64,000 bases of DNA from Desulfuromonadales bacterium. Its GTDB lineage: Bacteria > Desulfobacterota > Desulfuromonadia > Geobacterales > Pseudopelobacteraceae. The notes beneath the pieces were generated by a model. That model saw only the letters and a program-made list of their open reading frames with translations, made no database searches and was not told the DNA's origin. This document shows positions 41,153 through 50,586 of this stretch, one piece after another. A program made the position numbers and the translations under genes. Every line of letters begins with the position of its first letter. The stretch's first letter is position 1. The stretch lies in NCBI GenBank assembly GCA_013349325.1, contig DUZX01000008.1, positions 1-64,000 on the forward strand. The letters run 5' to 3'.

Positions 41153-41193
41153 GAGACATGAGTTCCTTAGGTAGACAGACGGTGCTGGTAATG

Positions 41194-43076
41194 CTAGCGG
41201 CCGGCACCGTCTCCCTCTTCAATAAGACTGACAGGATCAATGATGAGTGCGACACGACCATCGCCCAGAATGGTAGAACCGGCAATTCCCGGGATATCGG
41301 CCAAATATCTGCCGAGTGATTTGATGGCTACCTCCTGCTGTCCCACCAGACGGGTAACGACAAGTCCGATGCGTTTTTCAACAGTCCCGACCACAACCAC
41401 ATAGCAGAAATCGTTCAGCTCTTCACGCCGTTCGACGCCAAAAACCCGTTCAAGCCTGACGAGCGGCAGCACCATATCGCGCAATTTCAGAATTTCACGA
41501 TTGCCGATCAGGTGAAACTGGCGCTGGTCCACCTTCAGAGACTCCAGTACCGACGAAAGCGGAATCGAATAGACCTCACCCTCCACATCGACCAGCAGCG
41601 ACTGGATAATGGCAAGCGTCAGCGGCAGGCGCAGGATAAACTCCGACCCCTTCCCCTTCTCACTTTTGATCTCAATCAGCCCGTTAAGTTTCTTGATGTT
41701 GGTTTTGACAACGTCCATCCCGACCCCGCGACCGGAGAGATCGGAGGCTTTATCTTTTGTCGAGAAACCGGGCAGAAAGATCAGGTCGAACAGCTCCCGC
41801 TGGCTCATCGACGCCAGCTGTTCTTCCGAGAGCAGCCCCTTCTCGACCGCTTTACGCCCGACCCGGTCAGTATCGATACGTTACCGTCATCTTTTATACT
41901 GATGATGATCTGGTTGCCTTCATGGGCTGCTGACAGCACCAGAGTGCCGCCGCGCGGTTTGCCGGCTGCGATACGAACATCAGGTGTTTCCAGACCGTGA
42001 TCCAGAGCGTTCCTGATCAGATGGATAAGGGGATCGCCGATTTCATCAACTACGGAGCGGTCAAGCTCCGTCTCTTCACCATGAATAAGTAGATTGACCT
42101 CTTTACCGAGATCGCGGGCCATGGTGCGGACAATACGCGGAAACTTCTTGAAGACCTTGTCCACCGGCAGCATTCGCATTTTAAGAACCTGCATCTGCAG
42201 CTCGGACGTAACGAAATTCATACGTTTGGTCAGCTTGCCGAATTCATCATTAAACTCTCCCCGCCTGGCTTCCCCCTGCTGCAGGTCCTGATTGATCTGG
42301 ATCATGCGATTGCGCTCAAGGACGAGCTCGCCAACCTGGTTCATCAGATCGTCAAGGCGCTTTACATCGACCCTGATGGTCGTATTATCGGAGAGATCGT
42401 CGCCCCCTTTTGCTTCAAGCGGTTTCGGAGGTAACGGGGCTTTTTTGGCCGGCATACTTTCAACGGATTTTTGCGGAACGGTTGCAGCAGTTTCTTTCGG
42501 GAGCGACGGCGGGACGGCATCAGCCTCGGCAGGAGATTCGGGGGCAGAGAAAGGCACGGGGGGCTCGGCACTGCTCTCGGCGCCTTCTGTCGCTGCAGAG
42601 ACGATCTCAACAACAGGTTCCGGCTGCGCAGCGACAGGGACCGGAGCGGGAATGACCTGGGCTTGGACTTGTGCATTTTCAGCCAGCAGCGGCAGCAGTT
42701 TGTCGATCGTAGTTTCAACTTCACGTTCCTGAATTTCACCCGCCTTGATGTCACTGACCAGCAGCTTGACCAGTTCGGTCGCTTCCAGAATGGTATCCAT
42801 GAATTCCGGAGTGACCGTCAGCTCACCTTTGCGGAGTCGGTTAAGGACGTCTTCGGTTTTGTGTGTCACTCTGACCAGCAGATCGAAACCAAGAAAGCTG
42901 GAAGCGCCCTTGACAGTATGTATGGAGCGGAATATACGGTTGAGCAGCTCAGTATCGTCCGAAGATTTTTCAAGCGCGACGAGATCATCATCGAGCTTTT
43001 CCAAAAGCTCGGTCGTTTCGGCAAGAAAACCTTCCAGCAGTTCCTGGTCCTCGCAGTCAATCGGCGGCATCTGCAT
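41194..43076 (-). pseudogene. cheA: chemotaxis kinase CheA (first set), frameshifted
   Basis: The reading frame is split. An upstream part (43076 to about 41880) encodes Hpt (H53 in SIHTVKGASSFLG), a Pro/Ala-rich linker, the dimerisation helices and the ATPase N box HLIRNALDHGLE. The other part, in a different frame (ending at 41194), encodes the rest of the ATPase ([12 protein letters not shown]) and the CheW-like domain. At 41879-41881 the sequence reads GGTAACGTATCGAT on the minus strand where GGTAACGGTATCGAT would restore the frame and the DDGNGID G1 box. One G is missing. Restored length would be about 627 residues. Real decay or a sequencing slip are both possible. Confidence 0.9.
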
Positions 43077-43104
43077 GCTCCTTTAATCGTGACAATTCAG
43101 AACA

Positions 43105-43566
43105 TTAAAACATCTTCTCAAGGTCAAGCAGTACCAGCAGACGCTCGGCCTGATTAATAACGCCGGTGATACATTCCTGATCAACGCCGCTGGCGGCAAC
43201 CGTCGGTGATGGCTGAATTTCACTACTGGAAATCCTGATTACTTCAGAAACCGAATCGACGATGAAGCCCTTCAGCTCACCATCGACCTCCATAACGATG
43301 ATGCGGGTCTGTTTGTCATATTCAGAAACCATGATACCAAACTTTTTCCGAAGCGATATGATCGGAATAACTTTTCCGCGAAGATTTATGACACCTTCAA
43401 CATGCGGCGGCGGATTCGGAACCCTGGTAACGACCGGCATGCGAATTATTTCACGGACACGCAGCACTTCAACACCATATTCTTCTTTGCCGAGACTGAA
43501 ACTCACCAACTGGATCAGCTCACCGCGAGATTCATCGGCCTTTACCGGCACAAGAGCATTGCTCAT
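43105..43566 (-). CDS. cheW: chemotaxis coupling protein CheW (first set)
   Basis: The 153-residue reading has the CheW beta-barrel signatures VLRVREIIRMP and VINLRGKVIPIISLR. It couples receptors to CheA. The ATG at 43566 has AAGGAGAG upstream, so the longer frame is rejected. It heads the minus-strand set cheW-cheA-cheR-HDOD-cheB. A weak promoter-like pair (TTGATT 43700-43695, TAGGGT 43677-43672, 17-base gap) lies about 105 bases upstream. Confidence 0.92.
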   Translation of the reverse strand: MSNALVPVKADESRGELIQLVSFSLGKEEYGVEVLRVREIIRMPVVTRVPNPPPHVEGVINLRGKVIPIISLRKKFGIMVSEYDKQTRIIVMEVDGELKGFIVDSVSEVIRISSSEIQPSPTVAASGVDQECITGVINQAERLLVLLDLEKMF

Positions 43567-43753
43567 GATTTCGACTCTCCTTGTCTTGGATGGAATAGTG
43601 AGCGGCATGAGTTAGATAACCGCAGCAAAACGGAAGAACTGCTTGCGCAACCGTGTACGTAAATCGCTGGTACCCTACCACGCGAAAATAGTTTAATCAA
43701 GCACGATAGAAATGAGTATTGACAATTTTGCCTAATGATGATTTTTTTAGCGC

Positions 43754-44353
43754 ATGAGAACTGAAAAACAGGGTCGCTATACTCGTGTCACCATTGAACC
43801 GGGAGAATATTTTTCATGCGGCAACGCCACGGTCATATCGACACTGCTCGGGTCATGCGTTGCCGCCTGCTTGTACGACCCGATCCGCAAGATCATCGGT
43901 ATGAACCACTTCATGCTCAGCAGTCAGCGCTATTCCCAGGAGTTACCGATCTATGAGTCTGAAGCGGGTCGCTACGGCATCAACGCTATGGAGCTGCTGA
44001 TTAACGACATGCTGGACAAGGGTGCCAAACGCAGCTCGCTCCGCGCCAAGGTTTTCGGGGGCGCCAGCATATTCAGAAAATCCGAATCCGCTGACAATTT
44101 TCTCTGTGTTGGGCAGGTGAATTCCCGTTTCATAAAAGCTTTCCTTATAAACGAAGGAATTCCACTTGAAGCGGAAAATCTGATGGGTGAGTATGGCCGG
44201 GTAATCCATTTTTCCAATGGCGACTTTTCAGTATATCAGCGCAAGATCGGCCTGAACAAAAGTCACCAGCTCGCCATGCGCGATCGAGAATGCTGGCAGC
44301 GGGCTATTAAAATACAAGAGACGACCCTGCCGGAAATCGAACTGTGGTTATAA
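43754..44353 (+). CDS. cheD: receptor glutamine deamidase CheD
   Basis: CheD deamidates receptor glutamines and can bind CheC/CheX-type phosphatases. The 199-residue protein has the catalytic Cys35 in TLLGSCVAACLYD, His52 in MNHFML and a downstream KVFGGASIF segment. It is divergent from cheW. No clear ribosome site precedes the ATG (the upstream stretch is T-rich), so translation may be weak. Confidence 0.9.
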   Translation: MRTEKQGRYTRVTIEPGEYFSCGNATVISTLLGSCVAACLYDPIRKIIGMNHFMLSSQRYSQELPIYESEAGRYGINAMELLINDMLDKGAKRSSLRAKVFGGASIFRKSESADNFLCVGQVNSRFIKAFLINEGIPLEAENLMGEYGRVIHFSNGDFSVYQRKIGLNKSHQLAMRDRECWQRAIKIQETTLPEIELWL

Positions 44354-44381
44354 TTTATTTAAATATTTATACCGGAGAAAC

Positions 44382-44409
44382 TTGACAGCCTGAATTTGCA
44401 CGGTAGTAT
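44382..44409 (+). promoter_or_regulatory. sigma-70-type promoter of the second che operon
   Basis: TTGACA (44382-44387) and TAGTAT (44404-44409) are 16 bases apart, about 40 bases before the DUF342 gene. It is the only convincing promoter between cheD and the operon that runs to cheB at 54803. Confidence 0.65.
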
Positions 44410-44457
44410 TCAATTTTAACTCGCATCCTCACCTCTATCGGCACTCCAAGAGCGTTC

Positions 44458-45903
44458 ATGTCACATGATCCGGAAGAAAAGTTTGCTGCCGCTGAAGCGA
44501 CATCCCCCCCGGCCAGTATTGCCGGAGTAGAGACCAGGCGTCCCGGCTACAGCATATATGTCTGGCTGTCCGGCGACAAGCTGGAATGCCGCTGCAGCTA
44601 TGTGCCGCATGACCAGGGGGACATGATCAGCCGTGATGAGCTGAATGCTTTGCTGAAAATATCCGGCGTCAGAGAGGGCTTTCTCGAAGAAGCTCTGGAA
44701 GATTTTATCGCCAAAGCCACTGCCGGACAGCCGCTGAGCATGCTGCTGCTGGCTTCCGGAACAGCTGCTGTTGCCGGCATGGACGGTGTTTTGATATACA
44801 CCGCCCCGCCTTCCGTTGTCGCCACCCATGTTGTAGACGAATCCACCGACGTCGATATGCACAACGTGCAGACCTTTATCAACGTCATGCCGAAAGACGA
44901 GATCGGCCGCATTGTACCGGCTGATCCGGGTGTGCCCGGCAGAACCGTCACCGGCGTGACCATACCGGCCAAACCGGGCAAACCGCTCAACCTCGCAGTC
45001 GGTAAAAACATTGAGGTGCAGGCTGACGGTCTGCTGATTGCCACAGCAGCCGGCAGAGTCTGTGTCGTCTCCCATGAAATATCGGTGGCGCAGCAGTATG
45101 TCGTTTCCGGAGATGTCAATTTCCGGGTCGGCTCGGTCGTATTCAACGGTTTTGTTGAGGTGCGCGGCGATATTCTGGACGGATTCAACGTCACCGCCGT
45201 CAAAGGGTTGCGTGTCAATGGAAATATCGGTGCCTGCCATATTAAAAGTGACGGTGATATCACTTTTTGCGGGATGGATGGCCAGGAAAAAGGAACTATC
45301 GAGTGCGGAGGAGCGCTGACGGCCAATTTTATCCATGAAGCGACCGTCACAGCTGCCGGCAGTGTCAATGTCGCTGTCGAGCTGCATAACTGCCACATAA
45401 ACACTCTCGGGCGAATCGTCGTTAACAGGGGTGCCATTGTCGGCGGGAGTTACACGGCACTGGCGGGCATTGAAACACGGAAAGCGGGGTCGGCGTCATC
45501 GGTCAAAACAATGCTCAGAGCCGGCTTCGATTATCGGGATATACCGGAACTGGAGCGCGTATCGGCCGAATTGGACACGATCAACTCTTTACTGGCGCAG
45601 GAATCCTCTTTAGGGAAGAGTGACCGGCTTCGAACACTGCAAACCGAACTCTCTGAGGAGTTGAAGACCATCTACCAACACTCGCACGAGTTTTCAAACC
45701 CCAAACTCAACGTCACATCGATACTGTACGACAACACCTTTCTGCGCCTGGGGAAGAGCGGCAAACAGAAACTCGATGAGCGCACTGGTCCTTTCAGCGT
45801 TATAGAGAACAGCGTTGAAGGTGGCCTCCGTTTTCTGCCACTGACCAGTCTCGACCTGCACGCACAGGATATAGAAACGTCACGTGTTAAGGACGTACCA
45901 TGA
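44458..45903 (+). CDS. DUF342 (FapA-like) polymer-forming protein
   Basis: The 481-residue protein matches the DUF342/FapA family. It has an N-terminal domain, the GRTVTGVTIPAKPGKPLNL segment, a right-handed beta-helix-like region (repeated short GDI, GNI, GGA turns at about 215-345) and a C-terminal coiled coil. FapA-type proteins link to flagellar assembly or chemosensory loci in some bacteria; the mechanism is poorly known. It is the first gene of the second che operon and overlaps the next gene by four bases. Confidence 0.8.
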   Translation: MSHDPEEKFAAAEATSPPASIAGVETRRPGYSIYVWLSGDKLECRCSYVPHDQGDMISRDELNALLKISGVREGFLEEALEDFIAKATAGQPLSMLLLASGTAAVAGMDGVLIYTAPPSVVATHVVDESTDVDMHNVQTFINVMPKDEIGRIVPADPGVPGRTVTGVTIPAKPGKPLNLAVGKNIEVQADGLLIATAAGRVCVVSHEISVAQQYVVSGDVNFRVGSVVFNGFVEVRGDILDGFNVTAVKGLRVNGNIGACHIKSDGDITFCGMDGQEKGTIECGGALTANFIHEATVTAAGSVNVAVELHNCHINTLGRIVVNRGAIVGGSYTALAGIETRKAGSASSVKTMLRAGFDYRDIPELERVSAELDTINSLLAQESSLGKSDRLRTLQTELSEELKTIYQHSHEFSNPKLNVTSILYDNTFLRLGKSGKQKLDERTGPFSVIENSVEGGLRFLPLTSLDLHAQDIETSRVKDVP

Positions 45904-47720
45904 CCATGGAATCAGAATACCCGGCAGACAGCTCGGTTCTTAATGAGTGGCGCACCGTTATCGGTTCTGTACAGGAAACCGTACAGATACTTGCCGGTAC
46001 GACCGAGGATGAATTTCTTCAGATCGGCTCCCAGCTGTAGGAATTCTACCAGCGCTCATCCGAAATCACCTCTCTGGCCAACAGATTGATTGATTCGGTT
46101 TCGGGTGAGCAGCTTCAAACGCTGATCGATCATCTGCGCAGCATGATTGCAGACATGGAAGAATATCTGAAAAATGCCCGCAACCAGAGCACGGTAAGCT
46201 GCGCGATCCTGGAACGTATTCTGGGGCTGCTTGATCAGGTTTCCGTCCCGCTGGAAGGTTTCCATAAGATGACCAAGACCCTGCGTATGCTCGGGATTTC
46301 GACCAAGATCGAAAGTTCGCGCATGGGTGAAACGGGACTCGGTTTCCTGACACTGGCTCAGGATGTAGAGAAGCTCTCACAGCTTGTCAGTGAAAAATCA
46401 TCCAACATCCTCAGCCATCGTCAGATGCTATTCCAGATGATCACCGACAACCTGCGGTTTGTCCGCAACAGTGAGAGGTTGCAGGACGAGCAGTTGGGCA
46501 GCGTACTGATCAGCACCTCCGGCAATATCGAAGAGCTGGTCTCCGTTAACAGTCGCTGCAGCAGCTTTGGCTCCCTGATTGCTGCAGTTTCCGGCGAGGT
46601 GAGCGTCAATATCAGCGAAGTGGTTTCTTCGATGCAAATGCACGATATGACCCGCCAGCAGTTCGAGCATGTCATTGAGGCGCTGGAGCGTCTCTCGGGC
46701 AAATTTCCTCCTTCGACAGGGCCTGCTCCAGACCGGGAGAACTTTCGCCGGTTAATCGTTGAGGCGGGCGATGTATGCGAACTGCAGTCTGCCCAGGTGC
46801 GTTTTGCCGCTTCGGAATTGAGCGGCGCCGTGAAATCCATCGTGGACAATCTGCGCGATGTCGCCGACAAGCAGATGCAGATGGCTTCAGAATCGCACGC
46901 GACCACCGGATCTGCAGATTCAGCGGGCGGCTCCTTTATGGATGCCATCAGCCGTGGCATGGATATTGTGACCGGGGTGCTGGCGGCATGTACCCAATCG
47001 GACCGCGAGACATCGGTAACACTGGCAAAAGTCGCCGTCACGATGCAGAAGGTTTCCGGTTTTGTCACCGATATTGAAGATATCGGAACAGAGATCGATC
47101 TGATTGCGCTCAACTCCCAGATCAAAGCCGCCCAAACCGGCACGGATGGTGCCGCTCTCGGTGTACTGGCTGAAGCGATCAAGCGGCTTTCGGACGAGGC
47201 AATCCGCCAGACGGAACAGCTATCTCACGCCTTGACACAGATCAATGAATCGACCGAGCAGCTCTTCCATGAGGCTACGCTGGAGACAGAACAGCTGGGA
47301 GCACAGATTTCCGTCATGGAGCTGGAAACGTCCGGTATTCTTAGGTCCTTGGGCGACATGAACAACAAACTGATTAATACGCTCGCCACACTTGGTCAGT
47401 CGGTCGGCCACTTGAGTGACGATATCGAACGCGCGACCAGAGCCATCGATGTCCATGAACGTGTTGAGCAGATGGCCAGTGAGGTCATGACCAATCTCGA
47501 CCGGATTGTCGCAGCGGCACGGGAGTTTGAACCGGCCAGCTCGGAATTCAAGGATAATCTGCGTCATATGGAAGAGCGCTACACCATGCAGAGTGAACGG
47601 CACATCCACGAGGCCATCGCACGCAAACGTGCCGGCGGCGCTGCAGCGATATCTGTAGTGCCGGTTAAGGAAGTTGCCGCCGATGACTCCGAGTTTGGCG
47701 ATAATGTGGATCTTTTTTAG
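45900..47720 (+). pseudogene. soluble receptor-like signalling protein with in-frame amber codon
   Basis: From the ATG at 45900 (four-base overlap with the DUF342 gene) the frame runs to 47720 but is cut by a TAG at 46038-46040, codon 47, in the context SQL-TAG-EFYQR; a CAG codon there would be natural. The remaining part encodes a long helical protein without membrane segments, with a degenerate receptor-like hairpin IGTEIDLIALNSQIKAAQTG and an earlier related segment LGISTKIESSRMGETGLGF. It is probably a soluble partner of the CheA pathway. Restart at a TTG (46086) is possible but has no good ribosome site. Confidence 0.8.
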
Positions 47721-47722
47721 GA

Positions 47723-47743
47723 GTCAGACGTCAGAAGTCAGGA
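47723..47743. repeat. three tandem 7-base repeats (GTCAGAC, GTCAGAA, GTCAGGA)
   Basis: A short direct repeat lies between the receptor-like gene and the STAS gene, just before the GGAGAGGGGG ribosome site. It resembles the reiterated words of the two larger inverted repeats in the same operon region. Confidence 0.6.
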
Positions 47744-47755
47744 GAGGGGGCAGCC

Positions 47756-48115
47756 ATGAATAACTATTCCATTAATAAACACGCCAATCCTGACGGTTCC
47801 ATCACCGTTACACTGGCAGGAGCACTATCGATTGAAACGTGTGCAGAGCTGCATAAAGCCCTGTCGACGTCACTTGACGAGTCACAGCAGGTAACGCTGG
47901 ATCTCCGGGCGGTTGAATCTATTGACATGACCGGCCTGCAGGCGATCTGCTCCGGCTGCAAGACGGCCGCTAAAATGGGACGCAGATACGACTGCGAACC
48001 CGGTGCGATGCCTGACTGCATGATTTCATACGGCACCAGCCTGGGTGGCCCCAAAGGGCTGATCTGCGATCAGAACGACAACAAACCATGTATCTGGTAT
48101 GGAGGAATACGGTAA
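47756..48115 (+). CDS. STAS-domain protein
   Basis: The 119-residue protein is a STAS domain of the anti-anti-sigma type with GSITVTLAGALSIETCAEL and the loop SIDMTGLQAIC. The position usually holding the phosphorylated serine is threonine here (DMTG). The C-terminal third is cysteine-rich (YDCEPGAMPDCM, then LICDQNDNKPC), which is unusual. It lies directly before cheY, overlapping by one base, suggesting a role in the che pathway. Confidence 0.8.
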   Translation: MNNYSINKHANPDGSITVTLAGALSIETCAELHKALSTSLDESQQVTLDLRAVESIDMTGLQAICSGCKTAAKMGRRYDCEPGAMPDCMISYGTSLGGPKGLICDQNDNKPCIWYGGIR

Positions 48116-48480
48116 TGCCAAAATTGATCATGACGGCAGATGATTCGGCCAGTGTGAGACAGATGGTGAGCTTCACACTCAAACAAAACGGCTACGATGT
48201 TGTCGAGGCGGTAGACGGTCGAGATGCGCTCACCAAGCTCGGCAGCCAGAAAGTCGATATGCTGATTACCGACCTTAACATGCCCAACCTGGACGGCCTC
48301 GGCCTCATCAGGGGGGTCCGGGCCGGTTCTTTGAATAAATTCATCCCGATCGTCATGCTGACGACTGAATCCCAGGAAGCCAAAAAGGGTGAAGGCAAGG
48401 CCGCCGGGGCCACCGGCTGGATCGTCAAACCATTTAAACCGGAGCAGCTGATTGCGGTTATCAAGAAGGTTCTGGGGTAA
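48115..48480 (+). CDS. cheY: CheY-type response regulator (second set)
   Basis: The 121-residue receiver has D9-D10, phospho-acceptor D53 (ITDLNMPNLDG), T84-region MLTTES and the KPFKPEQL segment. It is the classical CheY form and is followed three bases later by the intact cheA. GGAGGAATACGGTA precedes the ATG at 48115; an upstream in-frame ATG lies in the STAS gene. Confidence 0.93.
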   Translation: MPKLIMTADDSASVRQMVSFTLKQNGYDVVEAVDGRDALTKLGSQKVDMLITDLNMPNLDGLGLIRGVRAGSLNKFIPIVMLTTESQEAKKGEGKAAGATGWIVKPFKPEQLIAVIKKVLG

Positions 48481-48483
48481 CGC

Positions 48484-50586
48484 ATGATCGAAGCACACAT
48501 AATTACCTACCGTGAAGAGGCGAACGAGCTGTTGACCGAGCTGGAGACATCTCTGCTGGAGCTGGAGGAAACTCCGGAGGACAGCGAGTTGATCGGTCGC
48601 GTATTCCGTGCCATGCACACCATCAAAGGTTCGGGGGCCATGTTCGGCTTCGATGAAATCGCCGGTTTCACCCATGAGGTCGAGACGGTTTTCGATATGG
48701 TACGCAACGGTAAAATGGCCGTTACAAAAGAACTGCTCAACCTGACACTGCGGGCTCGTGATCATATCAAATCTCTCCTGGATGCCTCCGTCTCCGGCGA
48801 AGCAATCGATTGCGCCAGAGGAGATGCCATCATTTCCGGCCTCAGATTGCTGTTGCCGGAAGATGTATCGATGGAAGTGGTGCAGAGTGTCAAAGTCAAC
48901 GTTCCTGCCGTTGAACTGCCATCCGGTGACAACAAAATATGGCGCATCCGACTCAAACCGATTCCCGAGATTTTTCTCTCCGGCACCAACCCGCTGGCCT
49001 TGATCAACGAGCTGCGCAATCTGGGAAACTGCAGCGTGATCGCCCACACTGACCTGATTCCGCACCTGAGTGAGATGAATCCGGAGCATTGCTATCTCTA
49101 CTGGGATATCATCCTGACGACCAATCGCGGGCTGGATGCCATCAAGGACGTCTTCATTTTTTGCGAGGATGACTGCGAATTAAAAATAGATCTCGTTGAT
49201 GACGGCGAGTCGGACACCGACCAATCGCCACGGAAACTGGGCGATATTCTGATTGAGCGCGGCGATCTGAACCCGGCCGAAATGAACAGGATTCTCGGCA
49301 TGCAGAAGCGCTTTGGCGAACTGGCTGTGGCGGTAGGCGCCGTGACGCCCGACAAGATCCAGTCGGCACTGGTGGAACAGCAGCAGATCAAGAATATCCG
49401 CCAGGAACGCGCTGCCCAGGATGCTGCCGTCAGTATCCGCGTCCCGGCTGAAAAGCTCGATCAGCTGGTAAATCTGGTCGGTGAACTGGTGACGGTTCAG
49501 GCCCATCTCAGCCAGACCGCCGCGTTCCAGAACAGTGCTGATGTGACCGCCATTGCCGAGGAGATTGAACGGCTGACCGAATCGCTGCGCGACACGGCGC
49601 TCAATATCCGCATGCTGCCGATCGGCTCTACATTCACCAAGTTCAAACGACTGGTGCGCGATCTTTCCCAGGAGTTGGGCAAAGAGATCGAGATGGTGAC
49701 CGAGGGGGCTGAAACCGAACTGGACAAGACCGTCATCGAGCGACTTAACGACCCGCTGGTACACCTGATCCGCAACAGTATCGATCATGGCATCGAAATT
49801 CCCGGCGTGCGCCGTGCCGCCGGCAAACCGGCCCAGGGGACCATCCATCTGGGCGCTGTTCACTCCGGCGACAGCGTCCTGATTACCATTCGTGATGACG
49901 GCGCCGGACTCGACCGTGACAGAATCAGGGAAAAAGCGATCGAGCGCGGGCTGATGTCCGCCACTGCCGATCTACCGGACAAGGATATCTACAACATGAT
50001 CTTTGCGCCCGGTTTCTCTACAGCGGCCAAAGTCACCAGCGTTTCCGGGCGCGGCGTCGGTATGGATGTCGTCAAGAAGGGGATCGAGTCACTGCGCGGT
50101 TCGATCAGCATCAGCAGCAATCGTGGCATCGGCAGCACAATCACGCTGCGAATTCCTCTGACGCTGGCTATCATCGAAAGCCTGCTGGTGCGCATTGACA
50201 GCAGCTATTTCGTACTGCCGCTCTCTCACGTCGAGGAGTGTGTCGAACTGACCCGCGAAGATATCAAAAATGCCCATGGGCGCAACCTGGCACATGTGCG
50301 CGGCAACCTGATTCCCTATATCCCGCTGCGTGAACAGTTTGAAATCAGCGGCAACCGTCCCGATATCGAGCAGATCGTCATAACCGCTATCAACGGCAGC
50401 AAGGTCGGTTTCGTGGTGGACAGTGTTATTGGTGAACATCAGACCGTCATCAAAACGCTGGGCAGGGTGTATCGCGATGTAAAAGGAATATCGGGCGCCA
50501 CCATTCTGGGGGATGGGACGGTGGCGCTGATTCTTGATATGGGAATGCTGCTGCAAACAATCTCAAACGAAAAGGAGACAGTATGA
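48484..50586 (+). CDS. cheA: chemotaxis kinase CheA (second set, intact)
   Basis: The 700-residue kinase has Hpt (H45 in [14 protein letters not shown]), a P2-like domain (about 150-240), a short extra module (250-306, [20 protein letters not shown]) like the N-terminal domain of type II secretion ATPases, dimerisation helices, the ATPase domain ([34 protein letters not shown]) and a C-terminal CheW-like domain. All ATP-binding boxes are intact, in contrast to the first cheA. It phosphorylates the adjacent CheY and CheB. Confidence 0.95.
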   Translation: MIEAHIITYREEANELLTELETSLLELEETPEDSELIGRVFRAMHTIKGSGAMFGFDEIAGFTHEVETVFDMVRNGKMAVTKELLNLTLRARDHIKSLLDASVSGEAIDCARGDAIISGLRLLLPEDVSMEVVQSVKVNVPAVELPSGDNKIWRIRLKPIPEIFLSGTNPLALINELRNLGNCSVIAHTDLIPHLSEMNPEHCYLYWDIILTTNRGLDAIKDVFIFCEDDCELKIDLVDDGESDTDQSPRKLGDILIERGDLNPAEMNRILGMQKRFGELAVAVGAVTPDKIQSALVEQQQIKNIRQERAAQDAAVSIRVPAEKLDQLVNLVGELVTVQAHLSQTAAFQNSADVTAIAEEIERLTESLRDTALNIRMLPIGSTFTKFKRLVRDLSQELGKEIEMVTEGAETELDKTVIERLNDPLVHLIRNSIDHGIEIPGVRRAAGKPAQGTIHLGAVHSGDSVLITIRDDGAGLDRDRIREKAIERGLMSATADLPDKDIYNMIFAPGFSTAAKVTSVSGRGVGMDVVKKGIESLRGSISISSNRGIGSTITLRIPLTLAIIESLLVRIDSSYFVLPLSHVEECVELTREDIKNAHGRNLAHVRGNLIPYIPLREQFEISGNRPDIEQIVITAINGSKVGFVVDSVIGEHQTVIKTLGRVYRDVKGISGATILGDGTVALILDMGMLLQTISNEKETV

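Noticed and set aside
44461..45396. Open frame of about 311 codons antisense to the DUF342 gene
   Set aside because: Shadow of a supported gene; no domain or start signal.
46038..46040. Pyrrolysine or selenocysteine recoding at the amber codon
   Set aside because: No recoding signal or machinery is visible, and amber does not encode selenocysteine; mutation or sequence error is simpler.
48070..49089. Open frame of about 339 codons antisense to the STAS, cheY and cheA genes
   Set aside because: It crosses three well-supported genes on the other strand and has no features of its own.
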